DNA of 64,000 bases from Heligmosomoides polygyrus polygyrus (Eukaryota; Nematoda; Chromadorea; Rhabditida; Heligmosomidae): positions 9,478,778 to 9,542,777 of the forward strand of contig OX377206.1 of the NCBI GenBank assembly GCA_947396885.1, written 5' to 3'. The notes below the pieces were generated by a model that worked only from the letters and a program-made list of their open reading frames with translations, ran no database searches and was not told the DNA's origin. The number at the start of each line of letters is the position of its first letter. The first letter of the stretch is position 1. This document shows positions 32,278-43,019 of this stretch, piece after piece. The position numbers were made by a program, and so were the translations under genes.

Positions 32278-33009
32278 CAGGGTGCGTAAAAAGTATTGAC
32301 GCAGTAAATGACGGTTGTGGAAATAGTATTGCGCAGTAAGTTTTCAAATATTCACTTGAGAAATATGGAAAGTGATTTTGCGAACACGATAGAGTAACTC
32401 GTAATTGACATTGGCTCCTTTACTGTGAATACAGGAGCGAAAACGACGGAGAAATTCATGAGCACGCGCCGCAAGTACTCGCTTGGATTTCGTCCCGTGC
32501 TCTGAACAGGGTAGCCTTCTGCGACTGGTCACTTCTGTTGAAAGTAGCACAGACCTCATTCTCCAAAATCGTCTAAAAAGAGTGATCCAGCGGATTCCTA
32601 TCTAAGCTGTGCTCGTCTGAGAAGCTGTCCACACCTGCGCGCGTTACCTGTTTGCCGTTATCGGACAGAGACTGATAATTTTGGATTCGAACGTTATCGT
32701 GCTTGAACATATTGTAATCAATATCTGTTATAACAGAGCCGTGGCTGACGTTTAGGTTGCTGACCTCTTTCCTCACCAACCGTTTCGAACAGCTCCTAAT
32801 TCTCTTGTTAAGGAAATATTCAGCTCTTTGGGTAACAGACAAAAAAGGGCCACCGTAGCGACGATGGTCATGTTTCATCAGTTTTTTTCGTGAGTGTTTT
32901 TTGAGCACAATACAGGAAACAAAAATAACACACAAAACCTAGAGAGGTAGAAAGAGAAGGCTGGAGCTGAAACAAAATGTAGGTGCGTCAATACTTTTTA
33001 CGCACCCTG
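32278..33009 (-). mobile_element. Tc1/mariner-superfamily deletion derivative (732 bp)
   Basis: TIRs CAGGGTGCGTAAAAAGTATT and AATACTTTTTACGCACCCTG, flanked by TA (32276-32277 and 33010-33011). The CAGGGTG start and encoded remnants suggest a Tc1/maT-like rather than mariner family. Confidence 0.92.
32344..32935 (-). pseudogene. Tc1/maT-like transposase remnant
   Basis: The upstream part (32573-32935) reads KRLVRKEVSNLNVSHGSV and later NGKQVTRAGVDS, resembling the paired helix-turn-helix DNA-binding domain of IS630/Tc1 transposases. The downstream frame (32344-32559) reads ARAHEFLRRFRSCIHSKGAN, like the C-terminus of the same family. The catalytic DDE core between them is deleted. Confidence 0.7.
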
Positions 33010-33244
33010 TACCCCCTCATATTGGGATAGATCCACACTTTCACTTTACGTATCTAAGCCCTAGTGTATTCAGCACAAAAACAGTTCTTCAAGAGAACGC
33101 TTTCCCATCTTCAAGACTTCTTCAAACAACAACACCAGATATCCTCATAAAACTTGCACATAAAAGAATAAAAGGGTGATTAATTTCCACAACACCTTAT
33201 ATCAAAAAGATAAAATCTTTCTTAAAGGTCTGTATTGTTAGAAC

Positions 33245-33541
33245 AGGTCGCGTGTATCGCAGTCGGAGGAGGCGCCGAGTGTCGCGTGCAGCGATACCAA
33301 GTTCCTGGTTCGGATTTTCCGCCCAGGCTAACCAAGCCTTTCCACCCTCCGGGGTCGGTGAATTGGTACCGGACTTGCCTGGGAAGGATAGAGCACTGAC
33401 TTGTTCATCGGCTGGCCACCGCTAGTCATTGTATGGCCAAATACGCATTCAAATCGCCTTCACGACATCCCGTAGAAGTAGAATGCATGGCGCATCCCAA
33501 AAAGGATTGAGTAGCCCCGTCCTTAATCCTCTTAATCCTTA
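33245..33541 (+). mobile_element. SINE-1 with an 11-bp target duplication, intronic
   Basis: Direct repeats ATTGTTAGAAC at 33234-33244 and 33542-33552. Near-consensus body; tail CCTTAATCCTCTTAATCCTT, a variant of the TTTATCC repeat. It ends only 46 bases from exon 13. Confidence 0.95.
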
Positions 33542-33587
33542 ATTGTTAGAACCACATTTCGGCAATATGTTCTTCTCCAAAACTCAC

Positions 33588-33713
33588 CAGCAAATGGAGA
33601 TCCAGCTAGCGATGCGATACCTCTCGCCACGACAAGAAGCCCGAACGAGTTCGTGAGTTTCTCGAGACCCAACAGATCCGCGAGCACTATGGACGTCAAG
33701 CACACGTATGCCG
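33588..33713 (-). CDS. MCT-like gene, exon 13 (helix 11)
   Basis: Encodes AYVCLTSIVLADLLGLEKLT then NSFGLLVVARGIASLAGSPF. The LxGLExLxxxFGLLxxxxGxAxLxGxPxAG pattern is a family hallmark. It is separated from exon 12 by a single 81-base intron (33714-33794), the only short intron here apart from those among exons 8-11. Acceptor GCATTTCAG, donor GTGAGT. Confidence 0.93.
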
Positions 33714-33794
33714 CTGAAATGCGCAGAATACCTTGCTTCCGCTGGATCTGGTGGCTCGTCGAATGACAGCCATGACTTCATCAGTGAAGCTCAC

Positions 33795-33956
33795 AAATGA
33801 TGAAGCCGAAAAGCGCAGCGTAGGTGAGTTGCAGCGAAAACGTCGGCAGAAGAGGAGCGATGAGCGTGAGCACACCGCAGGCCAGCAGCGAGAAGTTGTT
33901 GATGGCCAACGCCGACACGTATCCTCGATCAGCCAGCCAACCGAAGAACACCCTGC
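33795..33956 (-). CDS. MCT-like gene, exon 12 (helices 9 and 10)
   Basis: Encodes RVFFGWLADRGYVSALAINN, a helix (FSLLACGVLTLIAPLLPTFS), then LQLTYAALFGFII. With the preceding glycine this gives GRVFFGWLAD, the conserved GRxxxGxLAD motif between helices 8 and 9. Acceptor TAATTCCAG, donor GTGAGC. Confidence 0.93.
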
Positions 33957-33994
33957 CTGGAATTAGTTGATTCTAGAGATTATCTCCAATAGTG

Positions 33995-34265
33995 GCCTGC
34001 TGTATGTAGCGCAGTAAAAGAGAAACGAACTGTCGCCTGCAGCTCAAATCGATTCAAGGTAGAGGCCCCGCCCAGCACACCGCTAGGGGGTGAACTGCTA
34101 TCAAGCCTATCTCGAAAAGATGATAGAGTGGCTTTTCGATCAAAAACAAGTTATAATACTGGCCAAATGCGCATTCATTGCCTCCAGAGCACACCGCAGA
34201 AGTAGAATTTGTGGCCAATCTGATGAGGGGAACAAAGAGAAACGGATGCATTTGCGTTTAACGTT
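33995..34265 (+). mobile_element. SINE-1, strongly diverged, intronic
   Basis: TGTAGCGCAGTAAAAGAG at the head, GCCCCGCCCAGC, GCCAAATGCGCATTCATTGC and CGCAGAAGTAGAATTTGTGG. Starts 39 bases from exon 12 on its intron side. Confidence 0.6.
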
Positions 34266-34299
34266 TCAATCCAATTCAAGAAGTTAGCGCTTTCGGCAC

Positions 34300-34720
34300 T
34301 ATTGTACTTTACGGACCCCAGAGGACGAGGAGAGGTCGAAAAAAAATTTCGCCCAAACTTAGCCCAGGGGGGGGGCTATTTGGGGTGCTGATCACGAATC
34401 TGATTGATTATGACCTCGGCGGCTCTAGTTACCCATACCTACCGTAGCCTAACGTACTCCAGCTTAAGACGAAAAACTGATGTCAGATTCGTGATCAGCA
34501 TCTCAAATAACCCCCTAGGCGAAGTTTAGGCGAAATCGGTGATTATGACCTCGGCAGCCTTAGTTACCCGTACCTACCGTAACCTACCGTAATCGGCCAA
34601 AATTTCAAAAACGAATGTCAGATTCGTGATCAGCACCCCAAATAACTCCCATGGGCGAAGTTTGGCAAAAAAAAATTTCGACCTCTTCTCGTCCTCTGGA
34701 GTCCGTAACGTACAATAGTG
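34300..34720. repeat. Inverted and direct blocks shared with LTIR-1
   Basis: GATCAGCACCCCAAATAACT, AATGTCAGATTCGTGATCAG and GTTACCCGTACCTACCGTAA recur in both orientations, as in the inner parts of 18330-18880 and 21300-21500. Probably another member of that element family without its outer ends. Confidence 0.65.
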
Positions 34721-34779
34721 CCGCGCTTTCTTCAGTGTCTGTTTGATAGGAGAAGTTCCTTTGCATCTCGAACTCTGTG

Positions 34780-34905
34780 CTATAGTCGAATATTCGTTCG
34801 AAAAATCGCGTTTTCGAAATTCGAATTTGAATATTCAAGGTTTGTGAACATTCGAAACCATTCGAATAATCGAAAAAAATTTGAGATCACAATTGTGCTC
34901 TGTAC
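34780..34905. repeat. TTCGAATA-rich block
   Basis: Repeated ATTCGAAA, ATTCGAAT and ATTCGTTCGAAA words, as at 46500-47290, 57168-57600 and 60750-60980. Confidence 0.7.
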
Positions 34906-34949
34906 TAATCAATCTAACAAAACTTCTAAACGTTATAATCTATTATCTA

Positions 34950-35868
34950 TTAGGGGGGGGGGGAGCCAAAAGTAATGAGACACCCCGTGCCGTGTCCACA
35001 TATCTCGTGGCTGGAGTCTGGTTTCGTGCTTATCGTATTTGTATGTCTGTATGCTACTTATTGAAGCCCATCTGAGAAGTTACCACTACCGCCCTTTCCA
35101 GAAGCATGCCAAAACCCCAGCCTGTCTCGTGCCGAAACCCCGGTTTGATGAGTCGACCTGTTTCGCGCAAATCTCGCCCAATTCCCAACCCCGAGCAGCC
35201 TGGGCTCAATAGTCACGCAAGATGAGAAGCACGTCTTCTACCTTTACCCTGCCAAGTAGCGAGTCTGGCTGAGGCTTGGTGACCTGTTACCAACCTTCGT
35301 TCGGCGAGATGTTCACGGCGAGAAGCACCTTTGGAGCATTTGGGTCTACGCCCATAGATCGGTTTACCGGAAGCTGCTTCCCAAGAGCACTGCGATGAAC
35401 TCCAAGGTCATGGTGAACGAAATTGAAGAGATGGGCAGGCGACTCGCTCTTATTCATTCGCAGCGCTTCAAGAAGGTCCTACTCTTCGACAACGCCGCAC
35501 CCCATCGGGAACAAGTAACCACGGATAAGCTTGGCCAGCTGGGCTACGTTCACATGCCTCACCCACCGTATTCGCCGGACATCTCTCCATGCGACTACCA
35601 CTATTATTTGAGCCTACAGGACTTTCTGGTCGGAAGGGACACAAGAACCCAAGCAGTCCTTGACAACCATGTCGAGCAGTTGATCAGCACCAGGCCCAAG
35701 CAGTTCTGGAAGGACGGGATCAGGAAGTTGGCTGAGCGATGGCAGCAAAGCCGTTGCCCTTAATGGCAGATACATTCCTCAGCATCGTTGAGTTGTAATT
35801 GAGTTAAACAGAGATAAAGATTTTTTCAATTTGTCTCATTACCCTTTGGCCCCCCCCCCCCCCCCTAA
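34950..35868 (+). mobile_element. Mariner-like element MLE-4a with poly-G ends (919 bp)
   Basis: TIR TTAGGGGGGGGGG then GCCAAAAGTAATGAGACA; the right end is its complement with a longer C run. TA flanks (34948-34949, 35869-35870). Almost identical to MLE-4b at 49659. Confidence 0.94.
35395..35763 (+). pseudogene. Mariner transposase C-terminal half (MLE-4a)
   Basis: MNSKVMVNEIEEMGRRLALI, then KVLLFDNAAPHREQ (second Asp) and YSPDISPCDYHYYLSLQDFL (third Asp, DD34D spacing), ending WQQSRCP. Upstream the DEKHVFYL segment (first Asp) is still readable near 35222, but a stop (CCAAGTAG) follows at about 35256. The N-terminal DNA-binding domain is largely absent. Confidence 0.88.
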
Positions 35869-35870
35869 TA

Positions 35871-36389
35871 GAAAGTGACTGGATTTTTTAATCAAATGGT
35901 GGATAAACTTAATCTTCATTGCACTCATATAGCGACTGCGACATACATTTATTTTCTCAAACTGCTAAAAACTTAAAACTTAAATGCATTTAATTCCTCT
36001 TTTTACAAAGTATGGATCAAACAGGTCTTATTCCATTGGTAGCAGTCCAATTTAGAATGGAAAGTTAGAAAAATCAGCCGCCGTTCCACTCCTTTAGCGA
36101 TTACGCCATGCATTTGATTTCCCAAATTGCGAGAGGATTTAAGAGCGAGACATTTTATTCGACGGCCATATTCCTTCAATGTGATGTCAGTTCATCGAGA
36201 CTGACAAGATGGAAAGCTAATATTGACGCTATTAATATTGTCGTTAAATCAGACCTAGACCATCCCAAACAATCCAATTCTAAAAGTCGCTCCTACGATC
36301 GTAGATTGCAGCGCTTTGATAAGATCTGGGAATGCTTATTCTACAAAAAAAGGAATCCCTTGAACTGAATGACATATTCCGGTACCTAA
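35871..36389 (-). other. Intron spacer
   Basis: A plus-strand frame of 86 codons at 36108-36368 has no recognised domain and lies in an intron. Confidence 0.3.
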
Positions 36390-36660
36390 GTTACGGTAGC
36401 GCAGTCGGAGAAGGCGCCAGCTGTCTCGTGCATCCGAATCAAGGTTTTTGTAATGAGTCCCATACAGGTCCACCAACATTCAAGGGTCGATGACATGGTT
36501 ACAGGCTTCTCGGGGAAGGATAAAACACTGACTTCATCAGTCGCCCACCGTATGCCATTACATTAAGCAAATATGTATTCAAATCGCCGCCACCGTAGAA
36601 GTAGAATGTGTGGCGCACTCCAAATAGAGGTTGATTACCGACGAAATTTATCTTTCTCTG
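36390..36660 (+). mobile_element. SINE-1, diverged, intronic
   Basis: GTAGCGCAGTCGGAGAAGGC, ATCAAGGTTTTTGTAATGAG, AAGGATAAAACACTGACTTC and AGAAGTAGAATGTGTGGCGC. Confidence 0.82.
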
Positions 36661-36776
36661 TATCGCGGTATCTCAAAAAAAACACGCAGTCCTCCTTCAT
36701 TCTCTCAGTTTAAGAAGCTCGCTGTCAGATCTCACAAGCACGATTCTGCCATACGGCCACAAAATCTACACCGTAA

Positions 36777-37844
36777 GGCCTATGTTATACTTCGGCGACG
36801 CGTCGCCGACGTCGGCGACGCTGTGCTGTAGAGGCTGCTACGCACTGCGTAGCAGCCCGCACATAACAGCGTCGCCGGCGACGTCGCCGAGAGCTCCGCA
36901 GGGGGTCTTATACTTCCGCCGCCGACGTCAGCCCAGGGTGGCAGAAAATGCGCTCCGATGGAGTGTTATGATTGTGGGTTGGTTCTTCGTTCCCGGAACT
37001 GCCATCATCACCACCGTACTTCGAATTACGAAATCGAGAGGTGCAAAAGACGCCGTCTTGCGAACACAAAAAGTGCAATTCACTAGAACACTGAGTGTTT
37101 GGGAGGGAGTGGGACCCTAACCCTTAGCTCCCCTTCACTTTGTCGCTTTTCTTCCTTTTTGTGTCCTACTCAGCCGTTCTGTTCGCATTTCCTAGGCCTA
37201 TTGCTTCCTTGTAGAGCAAGTAATACTAAATAGAACTGTGTAGAAAATAAGTAGTGTTTCCTCGCTTTCTCAAATGGTAATGCAAACCTCTGCGAAGAGC
37301 TTTTTCGAGATAGAATTCTTACTAATTAAGACTTAGATTTCCCTTGGACTTCGGGAATTCCCCGTAAATTTAATTTATATATGATTTAACGAAAAAGGTC
37401 TTTGCTGAACCAAAAATGCTGGTAAAATCGTTAAATTGGTAAATCAATAGTCGTTAAATGCGCAACACTATCTCGTACTTCTATTGTTATTATGTCTATA
37501 ATATATAATTTGTCCATAATCAATTAGTCTCGAAACAATAAGTCTCGAAACATGTTAAGAAAAGCACGCAATGTAAGCAAATTCGAGGCAGTTGTGATCA
37601 CCTAGCCTTTCTATGGGCAGACTGGTTACCAAATGATGACATTGAAAACGCGCTCCGATGCTAAAAATGCGCTTCGATGCTCTCCTGTCAACGACGTCCC
37701 CGACGCCGCCACAGAACCTGTTGACGACGTCGCCGACGTCGACCACGCGTCTGTGGCGACGTCGGCGACGTCGGTGGTGACGTCAGCGTCGCCGACGTAG
37801 GTGACAAACTGTCGGTGACGTGTCGCCGAAGTATAACATAGGCC
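36777..37844. mobile_element. MITE-C relative, 1068 bp, TAA target duplication
   Basis: Ends GGCCTATGTTATACTTCGGC and GCCGAAGTATAACATAGGCC, flanked by TAA (36774-36776 and 37845-37847). Arms are dense in CGACGTCGCCGACG words. The AT-rich centre (37130-37640) carries no transposase. The ends match the 111-bp MITE-C at 16228. Confidence 0.87.
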
Positions 37845-37847
37845 TAA

Positions 37848-38568
37848 ATTTAGACGTCGGGTGAGATGTGCTTTGTGCAAACGCAAAACCCGGCTAGGAA
37901 AGGGACTCCAGGGTGGGTGCCATCCAAGCTGCCGGTGTGCAGACTGCTTTCGTCGCTCAGGAGGAGTCCGCGGCTGGGTTCTGCGATTTTGAGCGGCGAA
38001 GCGCATACGGCTGGAAAAATGCGTAAAAAATGCACCAAGATCACGTCCGCGTCAAAACCCTTAAATCCCCTGTAGTCACCTGAAATGCAAGTATGCCACA
38101 GCGCAGGGGGACCGAACCCCCATCCTCTCTCGCACTAAGCGACCTCCTCACCTACTGCACCACGACCCGTTTGCTTGGGGAGCCATCGCGTGCGCACAAG
38201 ACATCGATCGAATTTCAACGCGGACGTCGACGCGCGATCTCTAGACTAGGAGGGGGCAGACAGCAAGAGGTCACGGTGTAGAAATTGTGGCCGTATGGCG
38301 AAATCATTTCTCTTCAGGTCTCAGAGAGCAACTAAGTAGTTCTTATGCGCTGTGTTGTAATATTAAAGTTTTTTGTTTTATTTCCACTGCAAGTAATTGT
38401 AATTATTTACACGTCTAACTGAATAAATGAATGAATAAATATGCTGACCGACGAATGGGGTTAAGTTCACCCATTTCCAGACAGACCTCACATTGTTCCA
38501 ATTTTATTACGACGTTGACCTTTACATTGACGTGAAAAAAGCAAATAAACGACGAGCTACACGCTTAC
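37848..38568 (-). other. Intron sequence with a tRNA-like segment
   Basis: Holds a GC-rich patch at 37860-38060 with no recognised coding content, the tRNA-like block below, and AT-rich sequence. Open frames here lack matching splice phases. Confidence 0.4.
38100..38185 (-). other. tRNA-like segment (Pol III boxes)
   Basis: On the minus strand TGGTGCAGTAGG is a perfect A-box match, followed about 35 bases later by GGGGGTTCGGTCCCCC, a B-box-like stem. Similar to the segments in LTIR-2 arms; no full cloverleaf is evident. Likely a SINE head or an LTIR relic. Confidence 0.55.
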
Positions 38569-38795
38569 CGATAGTGTTGGTCACGCCGATAACTGGCACC
38601 AGATAGCGGCTGTCGGCAGGGCTGACACCGTGACTATGAGCCAGATCTTTCAGAAACACGAATGGAATGTAGAATCCCATCATGCCGAGCAGATTCGACA
38701 CACATAGCAGCAGCATCACGGAGTCTTTCAGCAGCTCCAAGTCGATCATTTCTTGGAATGCGTTTCGAATCGCCAACGGAATCCATTTGCAGCGT
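38569..38795 (-). CDS. MCT-like gene, exon 11 (helices 7 and 8)
   Basis: Starts RCKWIPLAIRNAFQEMIDLE, enters helix 7 (SVMLLLCVSNLLGMMGFYIP) and continues FVFLKDLAHSHGVSPADSRY to the start of helix 8, ending TNTI. The FYIPFVFLxDxA motif after helix 7 and the A-S/RxLLxxIGxxN-like run are SLC16 hallmarks. Acceptor TTCTGCAG, donor GTAAGC. Confidence 0.93.
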
Positions 38796-38872
38796 CTGCA
38801 GAACGTAGCATTCATTTGAAAGCCTACTTGTACTACATTAATAAAGTGGAATTCTGTCACAATGAAGCTCAC

Positions 38873-38981
38873 CCAGTGTCGTAGTATTCGTCAAGAATGT
38901 CATCATCTTCAACACATAGACCACCTGTGATGCGTGAGAGACGAGAGCCTCCCATACGTGATCCCAAGTCATGGAGATCAC
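38873..38981 (-). CDS. MCT-like gene, exon 10 (acidic end of central loop)
   Basis: Encodes DLHDLGSRMGGSRLSRI then CVEDDDILDEYYDT plus GG of a glycine codon. Two other frames are also open here; this one was chosen because it alone fits the phases of exons 9 and 11. Acceptor ATTTTCAG, donor GTGAGC. Confidence 0.85.
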
Positions 38982-39136
38982 CTGAAAATGAGCCAGAAAT
39001 GAAAATGGACATCGAGAAAAACCTTTGCACAAATTTATTGATTGACATATAGGTCAAAATCGAATAACTGATGGCGTACTAATAGCGCACTGATTCAAAC
39101 ACCAAAAATAACAACTACAACAGGTACATAACGCAC

Positions 39137-39317
39137 CAGCTTGACTCAGACTGGACACCGCCTGGCCAACAACCGATCGTGGAATCGAGAGCACCGAACC
39201 ACGATAGGACTGCATGTTGTTGCCTTCTTGTTTGAATTCCTTCAGGTTTTTGATTGAACCAGCGTAGAAGACGTCTTGTCGGTTCATTGGACGAGCAAAC
39301 TCCTGTGGATCAACACC
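39137..39317 (-). CDS. MCT-like gene, exon 9 (central loop)
   Basis: Sixty codons beginning GVDPQEFARPMNRQDVFYAG, then SIKNLKEF. RxDVFYxGS followed by NLxEF resembles a conserved segment of the loop before helix 7 in invertebrate MCT-like proteins (from memory of the family). Acceptor TCTTCCAG, donor GTGCGT, phase 1 out. Confidence 0.88.
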
Positions 39318-39805
39318 CTGGAAGATCATTTTCGTCACTCCTTAGTTCAGCTTTAAAAAATTCATTTAAAACGTTCGAAATGTGTATTTTACCTAAATTA
39401 AAATCTAATACGAAAACCAGAAAGTATCAAAGGCTGAGTCTTCAGAGTGGGACACTAAATCCGTATAAGATGGGTGGCACTCTTGTGATTGGCTGATTTC
39501 TTGCCAGCCAATGGCAGGTGGCCAATGGCGTTTTCTCTAGACCTTCTTCACAGGTTATGGAATTTACATAGGAACAAGCCAACTATCGGAATTTCGCCTA
39601 ATCCGGTTTGGTCGCATTCCGGAGTTCCAGTAGGAAGATAGGGCATATGTGGATAGTAATGCTCGAGAGAAAATGCAGCGTGAAGTGAACTTGGCTCTCA
39701 TGAGTGCTCTCATTGGCTAGTACCTCCCTTGCGTCACCTGCACCGCCTCGGGAAAAAACTCGATAAGTACCGAAACAAATGACACAAAGATACTTTGACA
39801 CTCAC

Positions 39806-39962
39806 ACTCATAGCAATGCTTAGCGTCGATGCCTCGCCTTTATTAGAGAGTCGACTCAACGACTGCGCGAAACTTCGGGCAGAGATGCGACCCAATTGTG
39901 GACCACTTAGAGTGGCACGTGATGCTTTAAGGTCGTTGTTAGACGTCATATCGCTCGTTAGA
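39806..39962 (-). CDS. MCT-like gene, exon 8 (central loop)
   Basis: Encodes LTSDMTSNNDLKASRATLSG and a following Ser/Arg-rich stretch ending STLSIAMS. Acceptor TACTTTCAG, donor GTGAGT. Phase 2 in, phase 0 out. Entirely hydrophilic, consistent with the loop between helices 6 and 7. Confidence 0.82.
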
Positions 39963-40119
39963 CTGAAAGTATGTTTTTTAAACAAGAATTCGATCGAGGA
40001 CTTCCTCCAATTTACACAAAAAAATCTAATTTTTAAAAGCCGTCGTTGGTTGCGGCACAGTAAAACCTCTTAACGGAGTTCTGACGAGAAGCATTACCGT
40101 TGAAGGGCTGAATTCGCAC

Positions 40120-40339
40120 CTTGTTAGTGTTAGTTTTCGAGTTCGAATATTGCTGGCGATGTGAGTTTGATGAGTGCTGCCAGCTCGACTCTTGCTGATG
40201 GCATTCTCCAGAACCGGCGACAGTGGCGGACGAACCGGCGTCGACGGCGACGTGTCGACGTCGTTCTCGCATTCCGACAACGCACTTCGAAGACGTGCCA
40301 TCACCGGATCATCGTGATTATCTGGAAGTGGACATTCTT
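40120..40339 (-). CDS. MCT-like gene, exon 7 (central cytoplasmic loop)
   Basis: Encodes a hydrophilic loop segment (EECPLPDNHDDPVMARL..., DVDTSPSTPVRPPLSPVLE...). The serine/threonine-proline pairs could be proline-directed phosphorylation sites (inference). Acceptor ACGTTTGTAG; donor GTGCGA chosen because only it gives the outgoing phase 2 that exon 8 needs. The start is the less certain edge, because its phase does not match exon 6. Confidence 0.65.
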
Positions 40340-40468
40340 CTACAAACGTTACGATAATGCAGTCAAACGTTGCATTCATTTCATCCACTTATTGTTTGTG
40401 AAAAAAAATGTCTCAAAAAAGTCTATCGCCCTTCAAAATAAGATAATACCGCTACCAGTAGAGAATAC

Positions 40469-40484
40469 CAGAGAAGCCTAGCGA
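40469..40484 (-). CDS. Candidate 16-base micro-exon bridging exons 6 and 7
   Basis: Between a TTGATACAG acceptor and a GTATTC donor lie 16 bases encoding SLGFS plus one base. This would convert phase 0 to phase 1 exactly as needed between exons 6 and 7. The evidence is phase arithmetic and minimal splice dinucleotides only; any other exon whose length is one more than a multiple of three would also do. Confidence 0.2.
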
Positions 40485-40941
40485 CTGTATCAATGCGCAT
40501 AAAAATGGAAATTTTCTGACATTTGGATGATCAGAGTTGTGCTGTCTATTCGTGCAAAACTTCAACTCAGCTTAAACCAACATTAAATTCAACAAATTAA
40601 AATAATCAAGGCGTGGCGGATTCTTGACATCCTCAAAATTTGTGGTCAAATTCTGACTGTCAGTGACTCTATGCAACCAACCGTAGAATTTCCACATTCA
40701 AAAATTGCTGCTCACGTTTAAATTTTCCATTTACTCGACAAATTGGGCACTTTCCAAATCAAATTGGACATGTTCTAAATTAAAATTAGCGTCTTCCAGA
40801 TTATACTGGGAACGCTTCAGAACGGTTAGAATATTTTTTGTCCAAAGAAAATTTGGTATGGCTTTCGTAGAAAAATTTTAAATCACTCTCCCCTCAAAGT
40901 TAATACACCGTTTGAAATTTCATACATTTTTTATGGCACAT

Positions 40942-41118
40942 GTCGCGAATGTGGTCACCATTGGGAAGTGAGAATACACCAACCAACCGTAACCAATCAG
41001 GCAAAGACCGAACACATGCCAGCTGGTCAGGGTGTCGCCTGGACTGACTGGCACTTCAAGCAGCTGCGACCTGATTGCTTGGCGCGTTACGACTTCTCAA
41101 TGGTGCCCACATTCACGA
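40942..41118. mobile_element. MITE-E copy 1
   Basis: Ends GTCGCGAATGTGGTCACCAT and ATGGTGCCCACATTCACGA form inverted repeats of about 30 bp. Centre contains CCAATCAGGC. Copies at 51590 and 63133. Confidence 0.75.
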
Positions 41119-41758
41119 TTTTATTTATTTTATTAGGTTGTCCCATAAGTCTCCGCCGTTTTTTCAACAATTCACTGTGTATTTCGCCGGCGGTCTCTTG
41201 CATAGTGCTGCATAGCTTTCGAAAGAGAATGATTTGCTCTATCAGAACATTACTGCATTTCTTTTTTCATCATGAATTTTGTCAATTTTTAGGTCGTTGA
41301 AGTGAAAAGTGAAAAAGTAGCCATTTGCGCACTTGTTCTCTCCACTCAGGTTTGTAATTTTTTGCGCAGTTTTTCATAGCATTTGGAAGGCAATGTTCTG
41401 TACTACAAGAATATGTGTTGGTCCTATCTTATCACTTGCCCTTTATTGATTTTGAGGCCATCAAATTGGGAATTCCGACTTTTCCGTCCAAATTTTTACC
41501 AAAACTCCGGTTCTGTGGCTGGACTTTTTTGCTCGGTGTTATATGTCGTTTAGAATAGGATGTCTTGCTCAGTAAGAATTTGTGTCCCGTTTATTGGCTC
41601 ACGCTGATTTCTGTCGAATATCAACAACTGAAGAAGGAGAAGGAGTTATTGGTGAAGACGATTTTTCTCTTTTTGGCATTTTGTTGATATTCAATAGAAA
41701 TCAATAAACGCGACACATATTCTTATAGAGCAAGACATTCTCTTTCGAATGGCATATA

Positions 41759-43019
41759 TTAGGTTGGAAAAAAAGTCTTTTCATTTTTTTCAAAGATTTA
41801 TTACTTCACAACTACAAGGTCAAATCAACTGAGGTAAACTCCATTTTGTTCCACTACACTTCTCCAAAGACTGGGTAATTTTCCAATTCTTCTCGCTTAA
41901 AAGACTGCAGTTCTGGAGTCGAACCATTGCTGAATCCAATTTTTGACGTCTTCATCCTCTTCAAAATATTTCTTTCCAATTTCTTGCTTGAGAGCACGGA
42001 AGAAATGGCATTCGGTAAGGGCGAGTTCAGGGCTATACGGTGGATGTGGCATACCTCCCAGCAAAGCTCCTTTATTGTTTTTCTTGTGAGTCTTGCAACA
42101 TGTGGCTTTGCATCGTCATGCAGGATCATCACCTTTGACGTCTCCGGCCTGTTTTCTTGGAGAGTTGCGACGACTTTGTGGAGTTGGCCGCAGTATGTGA
42201 CAGCAGTAAGTGTCTCTCCACTTCTGAGAGTTTTCCAGTAAATCACTCCTCTGACATCCGACCAAACAGTCATGAGAATCTTCCTTTCGTGAACATTGGG
42301 CTTGAGATCAGACTTAGGGCTCTCTCCCTTTTGTACCCATTGCCTTTTCCTCGGAAGTTGGCACACAGAACCCAGGACTCTTCACCTGTCACAATCCGCG
42401 GAAGAAACGATTTTCTTCCTTATCTGGACAGAAGAGAAGCAGCGATGGAGAGCCGTCGACCTTTCTGAGTGTCTGACAGGGCATGTGGAATCCAAGCTCC
42501 AAATTTCCATGAAAGCCAAGATTCTTCAGATGGATTCCCACTATCCTATGAGACATTTCGAGCTTCTCTGCCAGTTGACGTGTCGTCTGCCTACTATCGG
42601 TACGAAGAAGATGGAGTAGTTTAGTGCCGTCCAATTCAGTTGGCCCTCCTGACCTTCTTTGTCTTCGAGTGAATAATCTCCCTTTAAAAACTTTCCGAAC
42701 CACTCGTAACAGGCGCGATGAGTAGTAGATCCCAAGCCATATATATGGTTAATTTGGTCTGCTGCCCGACGTGCTGTGGATTCTTTAATGAATTCATGAA
42801 GAATGCCGTGCTGAAAACGGCCATGAGGTAGATCTGGCATTGAGTTCGGAAGATTGGATGGATAACGAACTACAAGAAGAGTCTTAACCTGTGTCCGCGT
42901 GCGAACGGTAGACAAGTGTGATAGGATTACGAAATCAGCAATCAACGCTGGCTAGTGCGTTTACAAGGGGAAGGGTAAAAAAAATTTCGAAGTGTGAAGA
43001 GACTTTTTTTCCAACCTAA
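41759..43019 (-). mobile_element. Mariner-like element MLE-5 (1261 bp), nested
   Basis: TIRs TTAGGTTGGAAAAAAAGTCT at each end, flanked by TA (41757-41758 and 43020-43021). Length is that of a full mariner. It lies inside the hairpin element, so it is the younger of the two. Confidence 0.95.
41854..42870 (-). pseudogene. Mariner transposase with several frameshifts (MLE-5)
   Basis: N-terminal frame: HEFIKESTARRAADQINHIY and YEWFGKFLKGDYSLEDKEG. It then shifts to RQTTRQLAEKLEMSHRIVGI (helix-turn-helix) and to SKVMILHDDAKPHVARLTRK (second Asp). The first catalytic motif appears as TGEESW instead of TGDEKW, and the third-Asp region is shifted. Inactive. Confidence 0.88.

Noticed and set aside
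37626..38006. 126-codon minus-strand frame
   Set aside because: It runs through the right arm of the 1068-bp MITE-C relative, where CG-rich repeats keep several frames open.
38100..38185. Functional tRNA gene on the minus strand
   Set aside because: Good Pol III boxes but no cloverleaf could be drawn, and the block resembles the LTIR-2 arms.
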